DNA of 64,000 nt from an uncultured Lachnospiraceae bacterium (GCA_910588865.1 CAJUSJ010000011.1:6400-70399), one strand, 5' to 3'; shown: positions 43,647 through 52,870, counted from the first letter of the stretch. The notes: generated by a model not told the origin, from the letters alone. Numbers and translations: made by a program.

Positions 43647-46600
43647 TCATCCCCTGGTGTTCGCGAAAAACGCCTCAATCTGCGCCTGCTCGCTGCTCAG
43701 TCCCTTTTCCTCCATCTGCACGATGGTATTCATCATACGGCGGTAATCGTGGGGCATAATCTTCTTAAACTTTGGCAGATACTGGCCGAAATGGTCCAGG
43801 ATCTCCTTTCCCCTGGCGGAACCTGTCAGGGTCACATGTTCCTGGATCATGGCTTTCAGCTCCAGCACATCGTACTTGTTGGTCACATCCTCGAAGGAAA
43901 CCATCTCCTTGTTGAGACGGCGGTAAAGATCATTTTTCTCGTCCAGGACATAGGCAATGCCGCCGCTCATGCCTGCCGCGAAATTCTTTCCCGTGGTTCC
44001 TAGGACTACCACCCGTCCCCCGGTCATGTACTCACAGCCATGGTCTCCCACACCCTCCACCACCGCGGTGGCTCCTGAGTTGCGGACGCAGAACCGCTCC
44101 CCTGCCACGCCGTTGATAAAGGCTTTCCCGCTGGTTGCCCCGTAGAGGGCCACATTTCCGATGATGATATTTTCCTCTGCCTTAAATTTCACCCCTGCCG
44201 GAGGATACACCACCAGCTTTCCGCCGGAAAGACCTTTTCCGAAATAATCATTGCTGTCACCTGTCAGTTCCAGGGTCAGCCCCCTGGGGATAAAAGCCCC
44301 AAAGCTCTGACCTCCGCTGCCCTTGCATTGAATAACAAACGTATCCTCTGGAAGGCCCTCTGGGTACAGCCTGGTGATCTCAGACCCAAAGATGGTTCCC
44401 AGCGCCCTGTCCACGTTGGACACCTCCATCTCAATGCTCTGCCCCTGTCCCGCGTTCAGGGCCGGCCTCAGCCTTTTCAGCAGGATCCTCTCATCCGCTG
44501 TATCCTTCAGCTTAAAGTCAAAGGCCTGCTTCTGTCTGTACCCTGCCAGCTTCCTATCTGTATACGGATTTCCTAAAATATTGGTCAGATCTACCTTTGC
44601 CGCCCTGGCTGACGGAATACTCTCTTTTTTCTTCAGCAGATCCGTTCTACCCACCAGCTGGTCCACGGCGCGGATCCCCAGCTTTGCCATATACTCCCGA
44701 AGTTCCTGAGCCACAAACTCCATAAAATTGATGACATTCTCCGGTTTTCCTTTAAACCGCTTCCGGAGCTCCGGGTTCTGGGTGGCGATCCCAACAGGGC
44801 AGGTGTCCAGGTTGCACACCCTCATCATAACACAGCCCATGGAAACCAGAGGTGCCGTGGCAAATCCGAACTCCTCCGCCCCCAGCATACAGGCGATGGC
44901 CACATCCCTGCCGGTCATCAGCTTTCCGTCTGTCTCCAGGATGACCTTGTCCCGCAGGCCGTTCATGATCAGGGTCTGGTGGGCCTCAGCCACTCCCAGC
45001 TCCCAGGGCAGGCCCGCGTTATAGATGGAATTTCTGGGAGCGGCTCCTGTTCCTCCGTCAAAGGAAGATACCAGGATTACTTGAGCTCCCGCCTTGGCCA
45101 CACCTGCCGCCACGGTTCCTACGCCTGCCTCGGACACCAGTTTCACGGAGATCCTTGCCTGGGCGTTGGAATTCTTTAAGTCAAAGATCAGCTGGGCCAG
45201 ATCCTCAATGGAATAAATATCATGGTGAGGCGGCGGTGAGATCAGCCCCACCCCTGTGGTGGAATGTCTGGTCCTGGCCACCCACGGGTAAACCTTCTTT
45301 CCCGGAAGCTGGCCTCCCTCTCCCGGCTTGGCGCCCTGAGCCATCTTGATCTGGATCTCCTTCGCGCTCACTAAATACCGGGAAGTGACCCCGAACCTTC
45401 CCGAAGCCACCTGTTTGATGGCTGAACATTTATTTTCACTGCCCTGGCCGGGGCTTAACCTCTCCAGGCTCTCCCCGCCCTCTCCGCTGTTGGACTTCCC
45501 GCCCAGACGGTTCATGGCAATGGCCAGAGTCTCATGGGCTTCCTGGGAGATGGAGCCATAGGACATGGCCCCTGTCTTAAACCGCTTTACAATGGACTCC
45601 ACACTCTCCACCTCATCTATGGGAATCCCGCCCTTTTCGTCAAATTTGAAATCAAGGATGCTCCGCAGGTTCACGGTCTTCCCCTCCTCATTGAGGGCAT
45701 GGGAGTATTCTTTAAAAATCTGGTAATTTCCCGTTCTGGTGGCCTCCTGCAGCAGGTGGATGGTGAGTGGGTCATACAGATGCTCTTCCTGTCCCGCCCG
45801 CCTTTTGTGGCTTCCCACGCTGTCTAAGGTCAGGTCCACATCAAGCCCCAGAGGGTCAAAGGCCGCGGAGTGAAGGATATCCACATCACTCGCAATATCC
45901 TCCAGGGTGATCCCGCCTACCCTGCTGACAGTATCCGTAAAATACCGGTCCACCACTTCCTTTGAAATTCCGATGGCCTCAAAAATCTGAGCTCCCTGGT
46001 AGGATTGAATGGTGGAGATTCCCATCTTGGAGGCGATCTTCACGATCCCGTGGAGCACCGCCTTGTTGTAATCATCCACTGCCGCGTAATAATCCTTGTC
46101 CAGCATGTTGGTCTCAATCAAGTACTTGATAGACTCCTGGGCCAGGTAAGGATTGATGGCACAGGCCCCATAGCCTAAGAGTGTAGCAAAATCATGGACC
46201 TCCCTGGGCTCCCCGCTTTCCAAAATCAAAGCCACAGAAGTCCGTTTTTTGGTCTTCACCAGGTGCTGCTGCAGCGCCGACACTGCCAGGAGTGACGGGA
46301 TCGGCACATGATTCTCGTCGATATCCCGGTCAGACAGAATGATGATATTGGCCCCTGCCCTGTGAGCCCTGTCCACCTCCAAAAACAGCCTGTCAATGGC
46401 TTTCTCCAGGGAGGTATTCTTGTAATAAGTAATGGGGATAACCTCCACCTTGAAGCCCGGCTTTTTCATATACTTGATCTTCAAAAGGTCTGTACAGGTC
46501 AGGATGGGATTGTCCACCTGTAAAATCTCGCAGTTCTCCGCCTTCTCCTCCAGAACATTGCCATCCTGGCCCACAAACACGGTGGTATTGGTGACGATCT

Positions 46601-48212
46601 CCTCCCTGATGGCGTCAATAGGCGGATTGGTCACCTGGGCAAAAAGCTGTTTAAAATAGCTAAACAGAGGCTGGTGCTTTTTGGACAGCACTGCCAGAGG
46701 GCTGTCAGCTCCCATAGCGGAAGCCGGCTCCCCGCCGTTTAACGCCATGGGCAGGATCATGGTCTTGTACTGCTCATAGGTATATCCGTAAGTCTTTTGC
46801 AGTCTGGCCCTCTTCTCCCTGCTCATCCTGGGAACACCGATATTGGGGATGCTTAAGTTCTTAAGCTCCACCAGATGGGAATCCAGCCACTGGCCGTAGG
46901 GCTTTCTCCTGGCATAATACAGCTTCAGCTCATCATCTGTGATGATCTTTCCCTGCTTAATGTCCACTAAAAGCATCTTGCCGGGACGCAGCCTCTCTTT
47001 TGCCAGAACATGGGACTGGTCAATGTCAATGGCACCCACCTCAGAGGCCAGGATCACATTCCCGTCGTCCGTGATGTAGTACCGGGAGGGGCGAAGGCCG
47101 TTGCGGTCCAGCACCGCTCCCAGCAGGTCTCCGTCACTGAACACGATGGAGGCCGGCCCATCCCATGGCTCCATCATGGTCGCGTAATAGTGGTAGAAAT
47201 CCTTCACCTCCTGGGGCATGGACTTGTCATGCCGCCAGGGTGCCGGGATCATGATCATCACGGCCAGGGGAAGATCCATACCGCTCATCATCATAAACTC
47301 CAGGGCATTGTCCAGCATAGCGGAATCCGATCCATCCTGGTTGATAATGGGGAGCACCTTGTGCATCTGAGACCTGAAAAATTCTGATTCCATGGTCTCT
47401 TCCCTTGCCAGCATCTTGTCCACATTGCCCTTGATCGTGTTGATCTCCCCATTGTGGACAATGATCCTGTTGGGATGAGCCCTCATCCAGCTGGGATTTG
47501 TGTTGGTGCTGAACCGGGAATGGACAGTGGCCAGCGCTGACTCGTAGTCCCTGTCCTGAAGATCCGTAAAAAACTGCCGCAGCTCCTTTACCAGAAACAT
47601 CCCCTTATACACAATGGTCCTGCTGCTCAGGGAAACCACATATGTGTTATCATTGCTCTGTTCAAACACCCGCCTTGCCACATACAGTCTGCGGTCAAAA
47701 TCCAGACCCTTGTCAAGATCATCGGGCTTCTTTACAAAGCCCTGAAGAATACACGGCATCTTGTCCACTGCCCTTTTCCCGATACACTCCGGTTTTATGG
47801 GTACGGTCCGCCAGCCAAGAAAGCTTAAGCCTTCCTTTCCCACAATAATCTCAAACATCTTCATAGCCTGGCTTCTCGCCAGCATATCCCGGGGGAAAAA
47901 AAACATGCCGACACCATACTCCCTCTCGTCTCCCAACTCGATCCCAAGAGGCTTTGTCACCTTCTTGAAAAACTTGTGGGAAATCTGAAGCATGATACCG
48001 ACACCGTCGCCAGTTTTGCCCTCTCCGTCTTTTCCTGCCCTGTGTTCCAGGTTCTCCACAATATGCAGCGCCTGTTCCACCGTCCTGTAGCTCTTAATCC
48101 CTCTCATATTCACAACTGCCCCGATCCCGCAGTTATCGTGCTCAAACCTGGGATCATAAAGCCCGGGGACCCCGGTATCTTTGCCTGCTAAAAACTGCCC
48201 GCCTGCGTCCAT
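43647..48212 (-). CDS. gltB: Glutamate synthase large subunit
   Basis: 1521 aa, converts glutamine and 2-oxoglutarate to two glutamates. The catalytic Cys is residue 28 in EHDNCGIGAVV; the 27-residue propeptide would be cleaved. The order is N-terminal glutaminase (28-430), central domain, FMN-binding synthase domain (about 840-1220, PGEGGQLPGKKVYPW) with the [3Fe-4S] cysteines in CVMMRVCNLDTCPVG, and the C-terminal GXGXG helix. AAAGGAATGAG precedes the ATG. The promoter is at 48273. Confidence 0.97.
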   Translation of the reverse strand: MDAGGQFLAGKDTGVPGLYDPRFEHDNCGIGAVVNMRGIKSYRTVEQALHIVENLEHRAGKDGEGKTGDGVGIMLQISHKFFKKVTKPLGIELGDEREYGVGMFFFPRDMLARSQAMKMFEIIVGKEGLSFLGWRTVPIKPECIGKRAVDKMPCILQGFVKKPDDLDKGLDFDRRLYVARRVFEQSNDNTYVVSLSSRTIVYKGMFLVKELRQFFTDLQDRDYESALATVHSRFSTNTNPSWMRAHPNRIIVHNGEINTIKGNVDKMLAREETMESEFFRSQMHKVLPIINQDGSDSAMLDNALEFMMMSGMDLPLAVMIMIPAPWRHDKSMPQEVKDFYHYYATMMEPWDGPASIVFSDGDLLGAVLDRNGLRPSRYYITDDGNVILASEVGAIDIDQSHVLAKERLRPGKMLLVDIKQGKIITDDELKLYYARRKPYGQWLDSHLVELKNLSIPNIGVPRMSREKRARLQKTYGYTYEQYKTMILPMALNGGEPASAMGADSPLAVLSKKHQPLFSYFKQLFAQVTNPPIDAIREEIVTNTTVFVGQDGNVLEEKAENCEILQVDNPILTCTDLLKIKYMKKPGFKVEVIPITYYKNTSLEKAIDRLFLEVDRAHRAGANIIILSDRDIDENHVPIPSLLAVSALQQHLVKTKKRTSVALILESGEPREVHDFATLLGYGACAINPYLAQESIKYLIETNMLDKDYYAAVDDYNKAVLHGIVKIASKMGISTIQSYQGAQIFEAIGISKEVVDRYFTDTVSRVGGITLEDIASDVDILHSAAFDPLGLDVDLTLDSVGSHKRRAGQEEHLYDPLTIHLLQEATRTGNYQIFKEYSHALNEEGKTVNLRSILDFKFDEKGGIPIDEVESVESIVKRFKTGAMSYGSISQEAHETLAIAMNRLGGKSNSGEGGESLERLSPGQGSENKCSAIKQVASGRFGVTSRYLVSAKEIQIKMAQGAKPGEGGQLPGKKVYPWVARTRHSTTGVGLISPPPHHDIYSIEDLAQLIFDLKNSNAQARISVKLVSEAGVGTVAAGVAKAGAQVILVSSFDGGTGAAPRNSIYNAGLPWELGVAEAHQTLIMNGLRDKVILETDGKLMTGRDVAIACMLGAEEFGFATAPLVSMGCVMMRVCNLDTCPVGIATQNPELRKRFKGKPENVINFMEFVAQELREYMAKLGIRAVDQLVGRTDLLKKKESIPSARAAKVDLTNILGNPYTDRKLAGYRQKQAFDFKLKDTADERILLKRLRPALNAGQGQSIEMEVSNVDRALGTIFGSEITRLYPEGLPEDTFVIQCKGSGGQSFGAFIPRGLTLELTGDSNDYFGKGLSGGKLVVYPPAGVKFKAEENIIIGNVALYGATSGKAFINGVAGERFCVRNSGATAVVEGVGDHGCEYMTGGRVVVLGTTGKNFAAGMSGGIAYVLDEKNDLYRRLNKEMVSFEDVTNKYDVLELKAMIQEHVTLTGSARGKEILDHFGQYLPKFKKIMPHDYRRMMNTIVQMEEKGLSSEQAQIEAFFANTRG

Positions 48213-48272
48213 AATCTCATTCCTTTCTGGAGTAATCGCCGCTTTGATGTGATGAAGCAGCTTTTTCAGATG

Positions 48273-48301
48273 ATAATACTACTTTTTAGGGCATATGTAA
48301 A
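48273..48301 (-). promoter_or_regulatory. Promoter of gltBD
   Basis: -35 TTTACA (48296-48301), 17-bp spacer, -10 TATTAT (48273-48278). It gives a leader of about 55 nt with no strong structure noted. Confidence 0.65.
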
Positions 48302-48363
48302 TAAGTAAAATAATTTTCTTTTTATTTGGAAATAAAAATATATTCCAATCCAGCAAAACCTGT

Positions 48364-48777
48364 CTACAAAACCATGGCCAGCGTCCCCGCTCCGATCAGA
48401 AGACAGCCGATGAGGGACTTTATGGTAAAATCCTCATGTAAAATCAGAAAAGCCAGAACAAGTGTGATCACCACGCTCAGTTTATCCACAGGCACCACCT
48501 TGGAGACAGCCCCCAGCTGCAGGGCCCGGTAGTAGCACAGCCATGACGCCCCTGTAGCCAGACCTGACAGAATGAGAAAAATCCAGCTTTTCCTGCTGAT
48601 ACCGCTTATGCCGCCCTGGGCATGGGTGAGAAATGCCATCCCCCAGGCCATCACAAGCACCACCGATGTCCTGACGGCTGTGGCCAGATTGGAATCCACC
48701 CCGTCGACGCCGGATTTGGCCAATATAGAAGTCAGCGCCGCAAAAACCGCTGACAACAACGCGAAGACAAGCCACAT
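48364..48777 (-). CDS. EamA-domain membrane protein (single repeat)
   Basis: 137 aa with five hydrophobic helices, one EamA/DMT unit (MWLVFALLSAVFAALTSILA ... CYYRALQLGAVSKVVPVDKL). Full DMT exporters have two such repeats, so this should work as a dimer. The substrate is unknown. The ATG at 48777 follows GAGGGG. The promoter lies just upstream with the sequence ACTGTGGTAGAAT. Confidence 0.85.
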   Translation of the reverse strand: MWLVFALLSAVFAALTSILAKSGVDGVDSNLATAVRTSVVLVMAWGMAFLTHAQGGISGISRKSWIFLILSGLATGASWLCYYRALQLGAVSKVVPVDKLSVVITLVLAFLILHEDFTIKSLIGCLLIGAGTLAMVL

Positions 48778-48811
48778 ATCTATCCCCTCTTTCAAGATTG
48801 ATCCTTTTCAT

Positions 48812-48824
48812 TCTACCACAGTTC
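48812..48824 (-). promoter_or_regulatory. Extended -10 of the EamA gene
   Basis: The minus strand reads ACTGTGGTAGAAT, identical over 13 bases to the -10 region of the ABC importer operon near 8442-8454. Confidence 0.45.
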
Positions 48825-48955
48825 CCGCCATAAGGAAACAGGGATATGGAATAACTCCGGCTGCCTCCGCTGTCCGTTGAACAGGCTGGTGGTCCGGGCC
48901 CCTGGTCCCCCAGCGCTGATTTCTCCGCGGCAATATCCGCGAACAGATATGGCAC

Positions 48956-49231
48956 TTACCTCTCTACAAGCCCGATCTCCAGCTCCATATCAAGGGCTGA
49001 CGCCAGCCGTACCATCATCTCCAGAGAGGGGTTGTATGTGCCGCTTTCAAAACGGGTGATATTGGTCCGGGGGATGCCTGCCCGCCTGGCAAACTCCGCC
49101 TGGGTCAGACCTTTGCCCTTTCTGCATTGGATGTACTGCTCAATCACGTTCTTCCGAGCGCTCTTCTGCTGGACTTCTATGAAAATCTCCTGATTGTCCG
49201 CTGTGTAGATATAATCCATACCATTTCCCAT
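48956..49231 (-). CDS. XRE-family helix-turn-helix regulator (HigA-like)
   Basis: 91 aa. The HTH is GLTQAEFARRAGIPRTNITRFESGTYNPSL, near the C-terminus, preceded by a charged N-terminus of 40 residues. Antitoxins of the HigA type have this design, usually with a HigB/RelE toxin next to them, but no toxin is present here. The start ATG at 49231 follows AGGAAGG. Upstream are tandem 68-bp repeats. Confidence 0.8.
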   Translation of the reverse strand: MGNGMDYIYTADNQEIFIEVQQKSARKNVIEQYIQCRKGKGLTQAEFARRAGIPRTNITRFESGTYNPSLEMMVRLASALDMELEIGLVER

Positions 49232-49275
49232 GTTCTGGCACCTTCCTCTCTTAAATATATGTATCAGCACGCTCC

Positions 49276-49424
49276 GGTTGGTGACATCAATCATAAAGAA
49301 GCTCGCTGATGCTCGCGCGGGTCAGCAACCTCCGCTTCGCTCCGGTTGGTGACATTAATCATAAGGAAGCTCGCTGATGCTCGCGCGGGTCAGCAACCTC
49401 CGCTTCGCTTTAGTTGGTGACATT
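49276..49424. repeat. 68-bp tandem repeat, two full copies and a partial third
   Basis: Copies at 49276-49343 and 49344-49411 differ at only a few bases, and the first 13 bases of a third follow (49412-49424). Each unit starts gGTTGGTGACAT and contains nested inverted repeats GAAGC...GCTTC and GCTGA...TCAGC, so it can fold into a hairpin. It fills most of the 216-bp gap upstream of the XRE gene. Confidence 0.9.
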
Positions 49425-49447
49425 ATATCACATGTCCGGGGACAATT

Positions 49448-50161
49448 CTATCTGGGAGGGGTTGATTTTAGACGCTTTCCCAGATGTCTCATTACCTCTG
49501 AATATTCTCCGCAGAATTCCTGCCCTGTCACATAATCGATCCTGTCCACACAGATAAAAGCCGATCCCAATTTTGTTCGGACTTCCAGGATATCCCCGGG
49601 TATCACAGCCCTTCTTAAATCATACCCCCAGGTATAAAGCTTTTCTGTCTTTATCCTCCACGTATCCCCGGCAGGCGCCACATGTCTCCCCCTGACGATT
49701 TTCCTGAGAGGCTCATTGGCAAAGGCTTCATAGATATCCGGCTGGAGTCCATACTTACTGGCCAGGATATAGGAAATATAACCATCCCTCAGCTGCCTGT
49801 CCTGATCCACAACAATGCCGTGAGCCAGGGAGTGGGATGCCTGGTAAAAGTCCTCGTAGTATTTCAGTTTTCCGGGAGACGGCTCTAACATGTGGTCCAG
49901 CCGGATCTGTTCCAGTGAACACACATTGGTCTGGTGAAGAATAGAGATATACGCGAGTCTGTCTTTCAGCCACAATGTCTCCCTCAATACATGGCGGGCG
50001 TTGTAGATCCCATGATCCCTTTTTCTCTGATCTATGGGACTGTACAGATTCCGGATCCCTGAATATCGTATTCCGTGTTTCAGCAGAAGGCGGTCTATCC
50101 TCCTGATCAGCTCTTCGCTCTCTCTGGGTTTTTCCGGGTCAATGTTCAAAAATACGGCCAT
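49448..50161 (-). CDS. Unknown protein with a ParB-like segment
   Basis: 237 aa from the ATG at 50161 (MAVFLNIDP). A TTG at 50173, with GGGGGAAG upstream, may be the true start. The name of the family is not known to me. Residues 117-138 (VVDQDRQLRDGYISYILA onward) resemble the core of ParB/sulfiredoxin-like domains (V-D-x-x-G-x-L-x-D-G-Y). The N-terminus has GIRYSGIRNLY and many charged helices, and the C-terminus a small beta domain (PGDILEVRTKLGSAFICVDRIDY). The promoter is fully covered by a perfect palindrome. Confidence 0.55.
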   Translation of the reverse strand: MAVFLNIDPEKPRESEELIRRIDRLLLKHGIRYSGIRNLYSPIDQRKRDHGIYNARHVLRETLWLKDRLAYISILHQTNVCSLEQIRLDHMLEPSPGKLKYYEDFYQASHSLAHGIVVDQDRQLRDGYISYILASKYGLQPDIYEAFANEPLRKIVRGRHVAPAGDTWRIKTEKLYTWGYDLRRAVIPGDILEVRTKLGSAFICVDRIDYVTGQEFCGEYSEVMRHLGKRLKSTPPR

Positions 50162-50188
50162 TCCCTCGTTCAACAGACTTCCCCCTTT

Positions 50189-50243
50189 CAAAAAGAATCA
50201 TATAAGATACCTATATTGTATCTTATATGATTCTTTTTGTCAA
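50189..50243 (-). promoter_or_regulatory. Promoter overlapped by a perfect 22-bp palindrome
   Basis: -35 TTGACA (50238-50243), 17-bp spacer, -10 TACAAT (50215-50220). The two arms of a perfect inverted repeat, 50189-50210 and 50218-50239, with a 7-bp centre, cover the spacer and -10 and continue past the start of transcription. This is a good operator design. A partial half-site ATATGATTTTTT lies at 50253-50264. Confidence 0.75.
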
Positions 50244-50283
50244 GCTGACGCATATGATTTTTTCACAATCCCCTTAAATAATC

Positions 50284-50321
50284 CAAAAAAGCCAGTCCGC
50301 GGAAACAGACTGACCTTTTTA
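50284..50321 (-). terminator. Terminator downstream of the CMD-family gene
   Basis: A 13-bp stem with two mismatch/wobble positions (AAAAAGGTCAGTC with GCCAGTC-type arm) ends in a T-run on the minus strand. Confidence 0.6.
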
Positions 50322-50339
50322 GTAAATGGATATTTCAAA

Positions 50340-51089
50340 TCAGGCCTCCTGAATACATCTGAGAGCATTCAGTGTTCTTGGATAGCCGATAAAGGGCACA
50401 TTGTTAGAAACGATTTTTATAAGATATTTCTTATCATTTCCCACATGGATGTTGGCGGCAATGTGGGAAATCAGCTGAGGCTCACATCCTCCCTGGGCAT
50501 ACAGAAAACAGAAGGTTATCATCTCCCTCTCCCTGACATCCAGGCCCCGCCTGGTATAAAAATCACCAAAGCAGTTGCTCACCAGCCAGCGGTTAATGTG
50601 GCGGCTTTCCTCTGGCCCGGAATTAGCGAATCCCTTCATATGGTCGCCAAAAATCGCCATTTGAACCTCTTCGCCTTTTTCCATACGGTCTTCCATGGTA
50701 GTCGTCGCCTGTCCCTCGAGAGCCGGTGATATCCCCTCATTTGTAAAAATCTCATTGGTGGCTGTTAAAAAAGGAAGCACTCTCGCTATTCCCAGATAAT
50801 CCACAGCCTGGTACACGATTTCCTTTACTTCCACCGGGGATACTCCCATGCGGAGAGCCGCGGGCAGCATCAACCGATACTCGTCAATTCCCTGGCACCC
50901 CATAAAAACCGCCAGATGGGAAATGAATCTGGTTCTGTCATCCAATGTCTGCCCTTCCTCATTCACCACTTCGTCAAAGGCGAAATTGTCAAGCCTTTCG
51001 ATAAATTCCGGATCGGTCTTTGCCAGTTTGGACTCATAGTCCGGAAACATCCTGTGGTGATACCTCTTCGCGTTTTCTGTTAATTTCAT
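50340..51089 (-). CDS. Carboxymuconolactone decarboxylase-family protein
   Basis: 249 aa with two CMD/AhpD-like helical domains (about 30-110 and 165-245). The usual CxxC redox pair is absent; only single cysteines remain in FMGCQG and GGCEPQ, so it is unlikely to be a peroxidase of the AhpD kind. Proteins like this are often under MerR regulators with aldo-keto reductases and cupins. Its promoter carries a MerR-type dyad in a 19-bp spacer. Confidence 0.8.
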   Translation of the reverse strand: MKLTENAKRYHHRMFPDYESKLAKTDPEFIERLDNFAFDEVVNEEGQTLDDRTRFISHLAVFMGCQGIDEYRLMLPAALRMGVSPVEVKEIVYQAVDYLGIARVLPFLTATNEIFTNEGISPALEGQATTTMEDRMEKGEEVQMAIFGDHMKGFANSGPEESRHINRWLVSNCFGDFYTRRGLDVREREMITFCFLYAQGGCEPQLISHIAANIHVGNDKKYLIKIVSNNVPFIGYPRTLNALRCIQEA

Positions 51090-51154
51090 GGTCTTTATCT
51101 CTCCTTTGCTAAATTAATCTGCCTGTCACTCTGGTCTTTCAACTATATGAAACT

Positions 51155-51185
51155 ATTCTAGCACATGGAGCGCGCTCTAAGTCAA
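51155..51185 (-). promoter_or_regulatory. MerR-type promoter/operator of the CMD-family gene
   Basis: -35 TTGACT (51180-51185), 19-bp spacer, -10 TAGAAT (51155-51160). The spacer holds an imperfect 18-bp dyad, CTTAGAGCGCGCTCCATG, centred on GAGCGCGCTC. It matches the CTTAGAG...CTCTAAG style of AdhR/NmlR-class MerR sites. The MerR protein itself is not in the window. Confidence 0.65.
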
Positions 51186-51307
51186 GCTCTATTTTGGGCC
51201 CCATCGGCCAAAAGAACTCACACTGGCAGGCTGTCCCTGACGCAAAGCGCGCCCCACCCCGCTGACGTTAAGTTAATGTCAAGTTATTTTGAGATTAAAA
51301 TCTTCCC

Positions 51308-52870
51308 TCACTCCGAAAAATTCCATTCAATCTCCACCCTTTTATCTTTATAGACCCATACCCTCCTGATAAAAACATCCGCGGCCTCCCCTGTCAATGT
51401 CTCCAGGTGAGAACAGCGGATAACTGGTTCCATGTCGTCCTTACTTCCCTCTGCCTCCTTCATTACGCGGCAGCGCTCTGCCTTTGCTTTAACAATCCTG
51501 CCGGACAGTTCTTCCATCTGCCCGGTCAACTGGTCGGCTCTGTCCCGGTATCCTTCCGCGTCCATTTCTCCTGCCGCATATTGCTCATACAGGTAATCTC
51601 TTTCTTTTTCCATATCGCGGTACTGTTTCCTATAGTCCCTTTCCTTTTTGGCAACCCCAGCCAATCTTTTTCTCTGGAATTTCTCCAGGGCCTCCCGCTG
51701 CCGGAACAAGTCCCCTCTGCCCGTCAGTTCCAGGTTCAGGAGCATAAGCACCATCTCCTCCAAAATGTCCCCTTTCAAACAAGAGCAGCAATCCTCTATC
51801 CGCAGAACAGAATGCCTCCCGCACCAGAAATGCCCTGAGATATTTCCTTTTTCAGGTTTATAGTTCAGGGAGTATCCGCACCCTCCACAATAAATTTTAC
51901 CAGTCAGGGGATGCTTTGGCCTTTTTCTTTTAGTAGAATGCCCAGGAGACGTTGGCGCGGCAAGGGCAAAGACCTCCGGCGTAACCAGAGGCTCATGGTG
52001 GTTCTTCATGACTTTCCAGTCACTTTTTGGAACCGCTATCCTCTTTTTACTCCCCACGGATTCCCCCACGCTTTTCCCATAAGCCATCTCGCCCAGATAA
52101 AAGCGGTTGCTGAGTATTTTCCTCACCATTGTACTGCTCCACCCGCGGTTCCCCTTCACCGGATTCCGGTCAGGGTAACGCAGCTCCGTGGCTGTGGGCA
52201 CCTGTTCCTCAAAAAGCTTTCTCGCGATCCCCGTGGTAGTCATGCCCTCAACTGCCATGGCGAAGACCCGGCGGACGATCTTTGCTTCTCTTTCATTTAC
52301 CACCACCCTGTTTTTTACCTCCCGGCTTTTCTCATAGCCCAAAGGAACCTGCCCAAACACATATTCGCCTGCCGCGCACTTAGTGTCAAAGGATGTCTTT
52401 ACCTTAATGGATATATCCTTGCTGTACAGGGCATAGACCAGGGTCCGGAACTCCGTGTCAAAATCAATGGTCAGGCCCTTTTGGTCCCTGCTGTCATAGC
52501 CGTCATTTACGGCAATAAAATCCACGCCCATAAATGGAAACACCTGGTTTAAATACGTCCCGGCCTCAATGTAATTTCTGGAAAACCGGGAGATGTCTTT
52601 CACAAGGATGCACCCGATCTGGTTCTGTCTGATTGATTCCAGCATTTTTTGCATCCCCGGCCGCTCCATATTGGTCGCGGTGAATCCATCATCGCGAAAC
52701 TCCAGGATCTGGCTGCCCGCCAGCCTTCTGTCATTCCTGATATATTCCAGAAGATACTCCCTCTGATGGCTGATGCTGGGGCTTTCCTTCCACCCCCTGT
52801 ATGCCGCTTTCCCTTGAGAATCCTCCGCGGATACCCTCAGATAAATGGCTGTCTTCCGTCTCTCCCCCAT
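51308..52870 (-). CDS. Large serine recombinase (first from left)
   Basis: 520 aa. The N-terminal resolvase domain has YLRVSAEDSQG (catalytic Ser) and arginines in the SRFSRNYIEAG and FRDDGFTATNMERPGM segments. The recombinase domain follows (about 165-290), then a zinc ribbon (CGGCGYSLNYK ... CGRH) and a coiled coil of about 60 residues. All key parts are intact. The start at 52870 lies inside the end of the next recombinase, 140 bp overlap, with AAGGAG upstream. Confidence 0.92.
   Translation of the reverse strand: MGERRKTAIYLRVSAEDSQGKAAYRGWKESPSISHQREYLLEYIRNDRRLAGSQILEFRDDGFTATNMERPGMQKMLESIRQNQIGCILVKDISRFSRNYIEAGTYLNQVFPFMGVDFIAVNDGYDSRDQKGLTIDFDTEFRTLVYALYSKDISIKVKTSFDTKCAAGEYVFGQVPLGYEKSREVKNRVVVNEREAKIVRRVFAMAVEGMTTTGIARKLFEEQVPTATELRYPDRNPVKGNRGWSSTMVRKILSNRFYLGEMAYGKSVGESVGSKKRIAVPKSDWKVMKNHHEPLVTPEVFALAAPTSPGHSTKRKRPKHPLTGKIYCGGCGYSLNYKPEKGNISGHFWCGRHSVLRIEDCCSCLKGDILEEMVLMLLNLELTGRGDLFRQREALEKFQRKRLAGVAKKERDYRKQYRDMEKERDYLYEQYAAGEMDAEGYRDRADQLTGQMEELSGRIVKAKAERCRVMKEAEGSKDDMEPVIRCSHLETLTGEAADVFIRRVWVYKDKRVEIEWNFSE

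Noticed and set aside
48956..49231. Complete toxin-antitoxin pair
   Set aside because: Only the HigA-like regulator is there. No toxin-sized gene lies on either side.
49276..49424. CRISPR array
   Set aside because: The repeat unit is 68 bp with no unique spacers between copies, and no cas genes are near. It is a plain tandem repeat.
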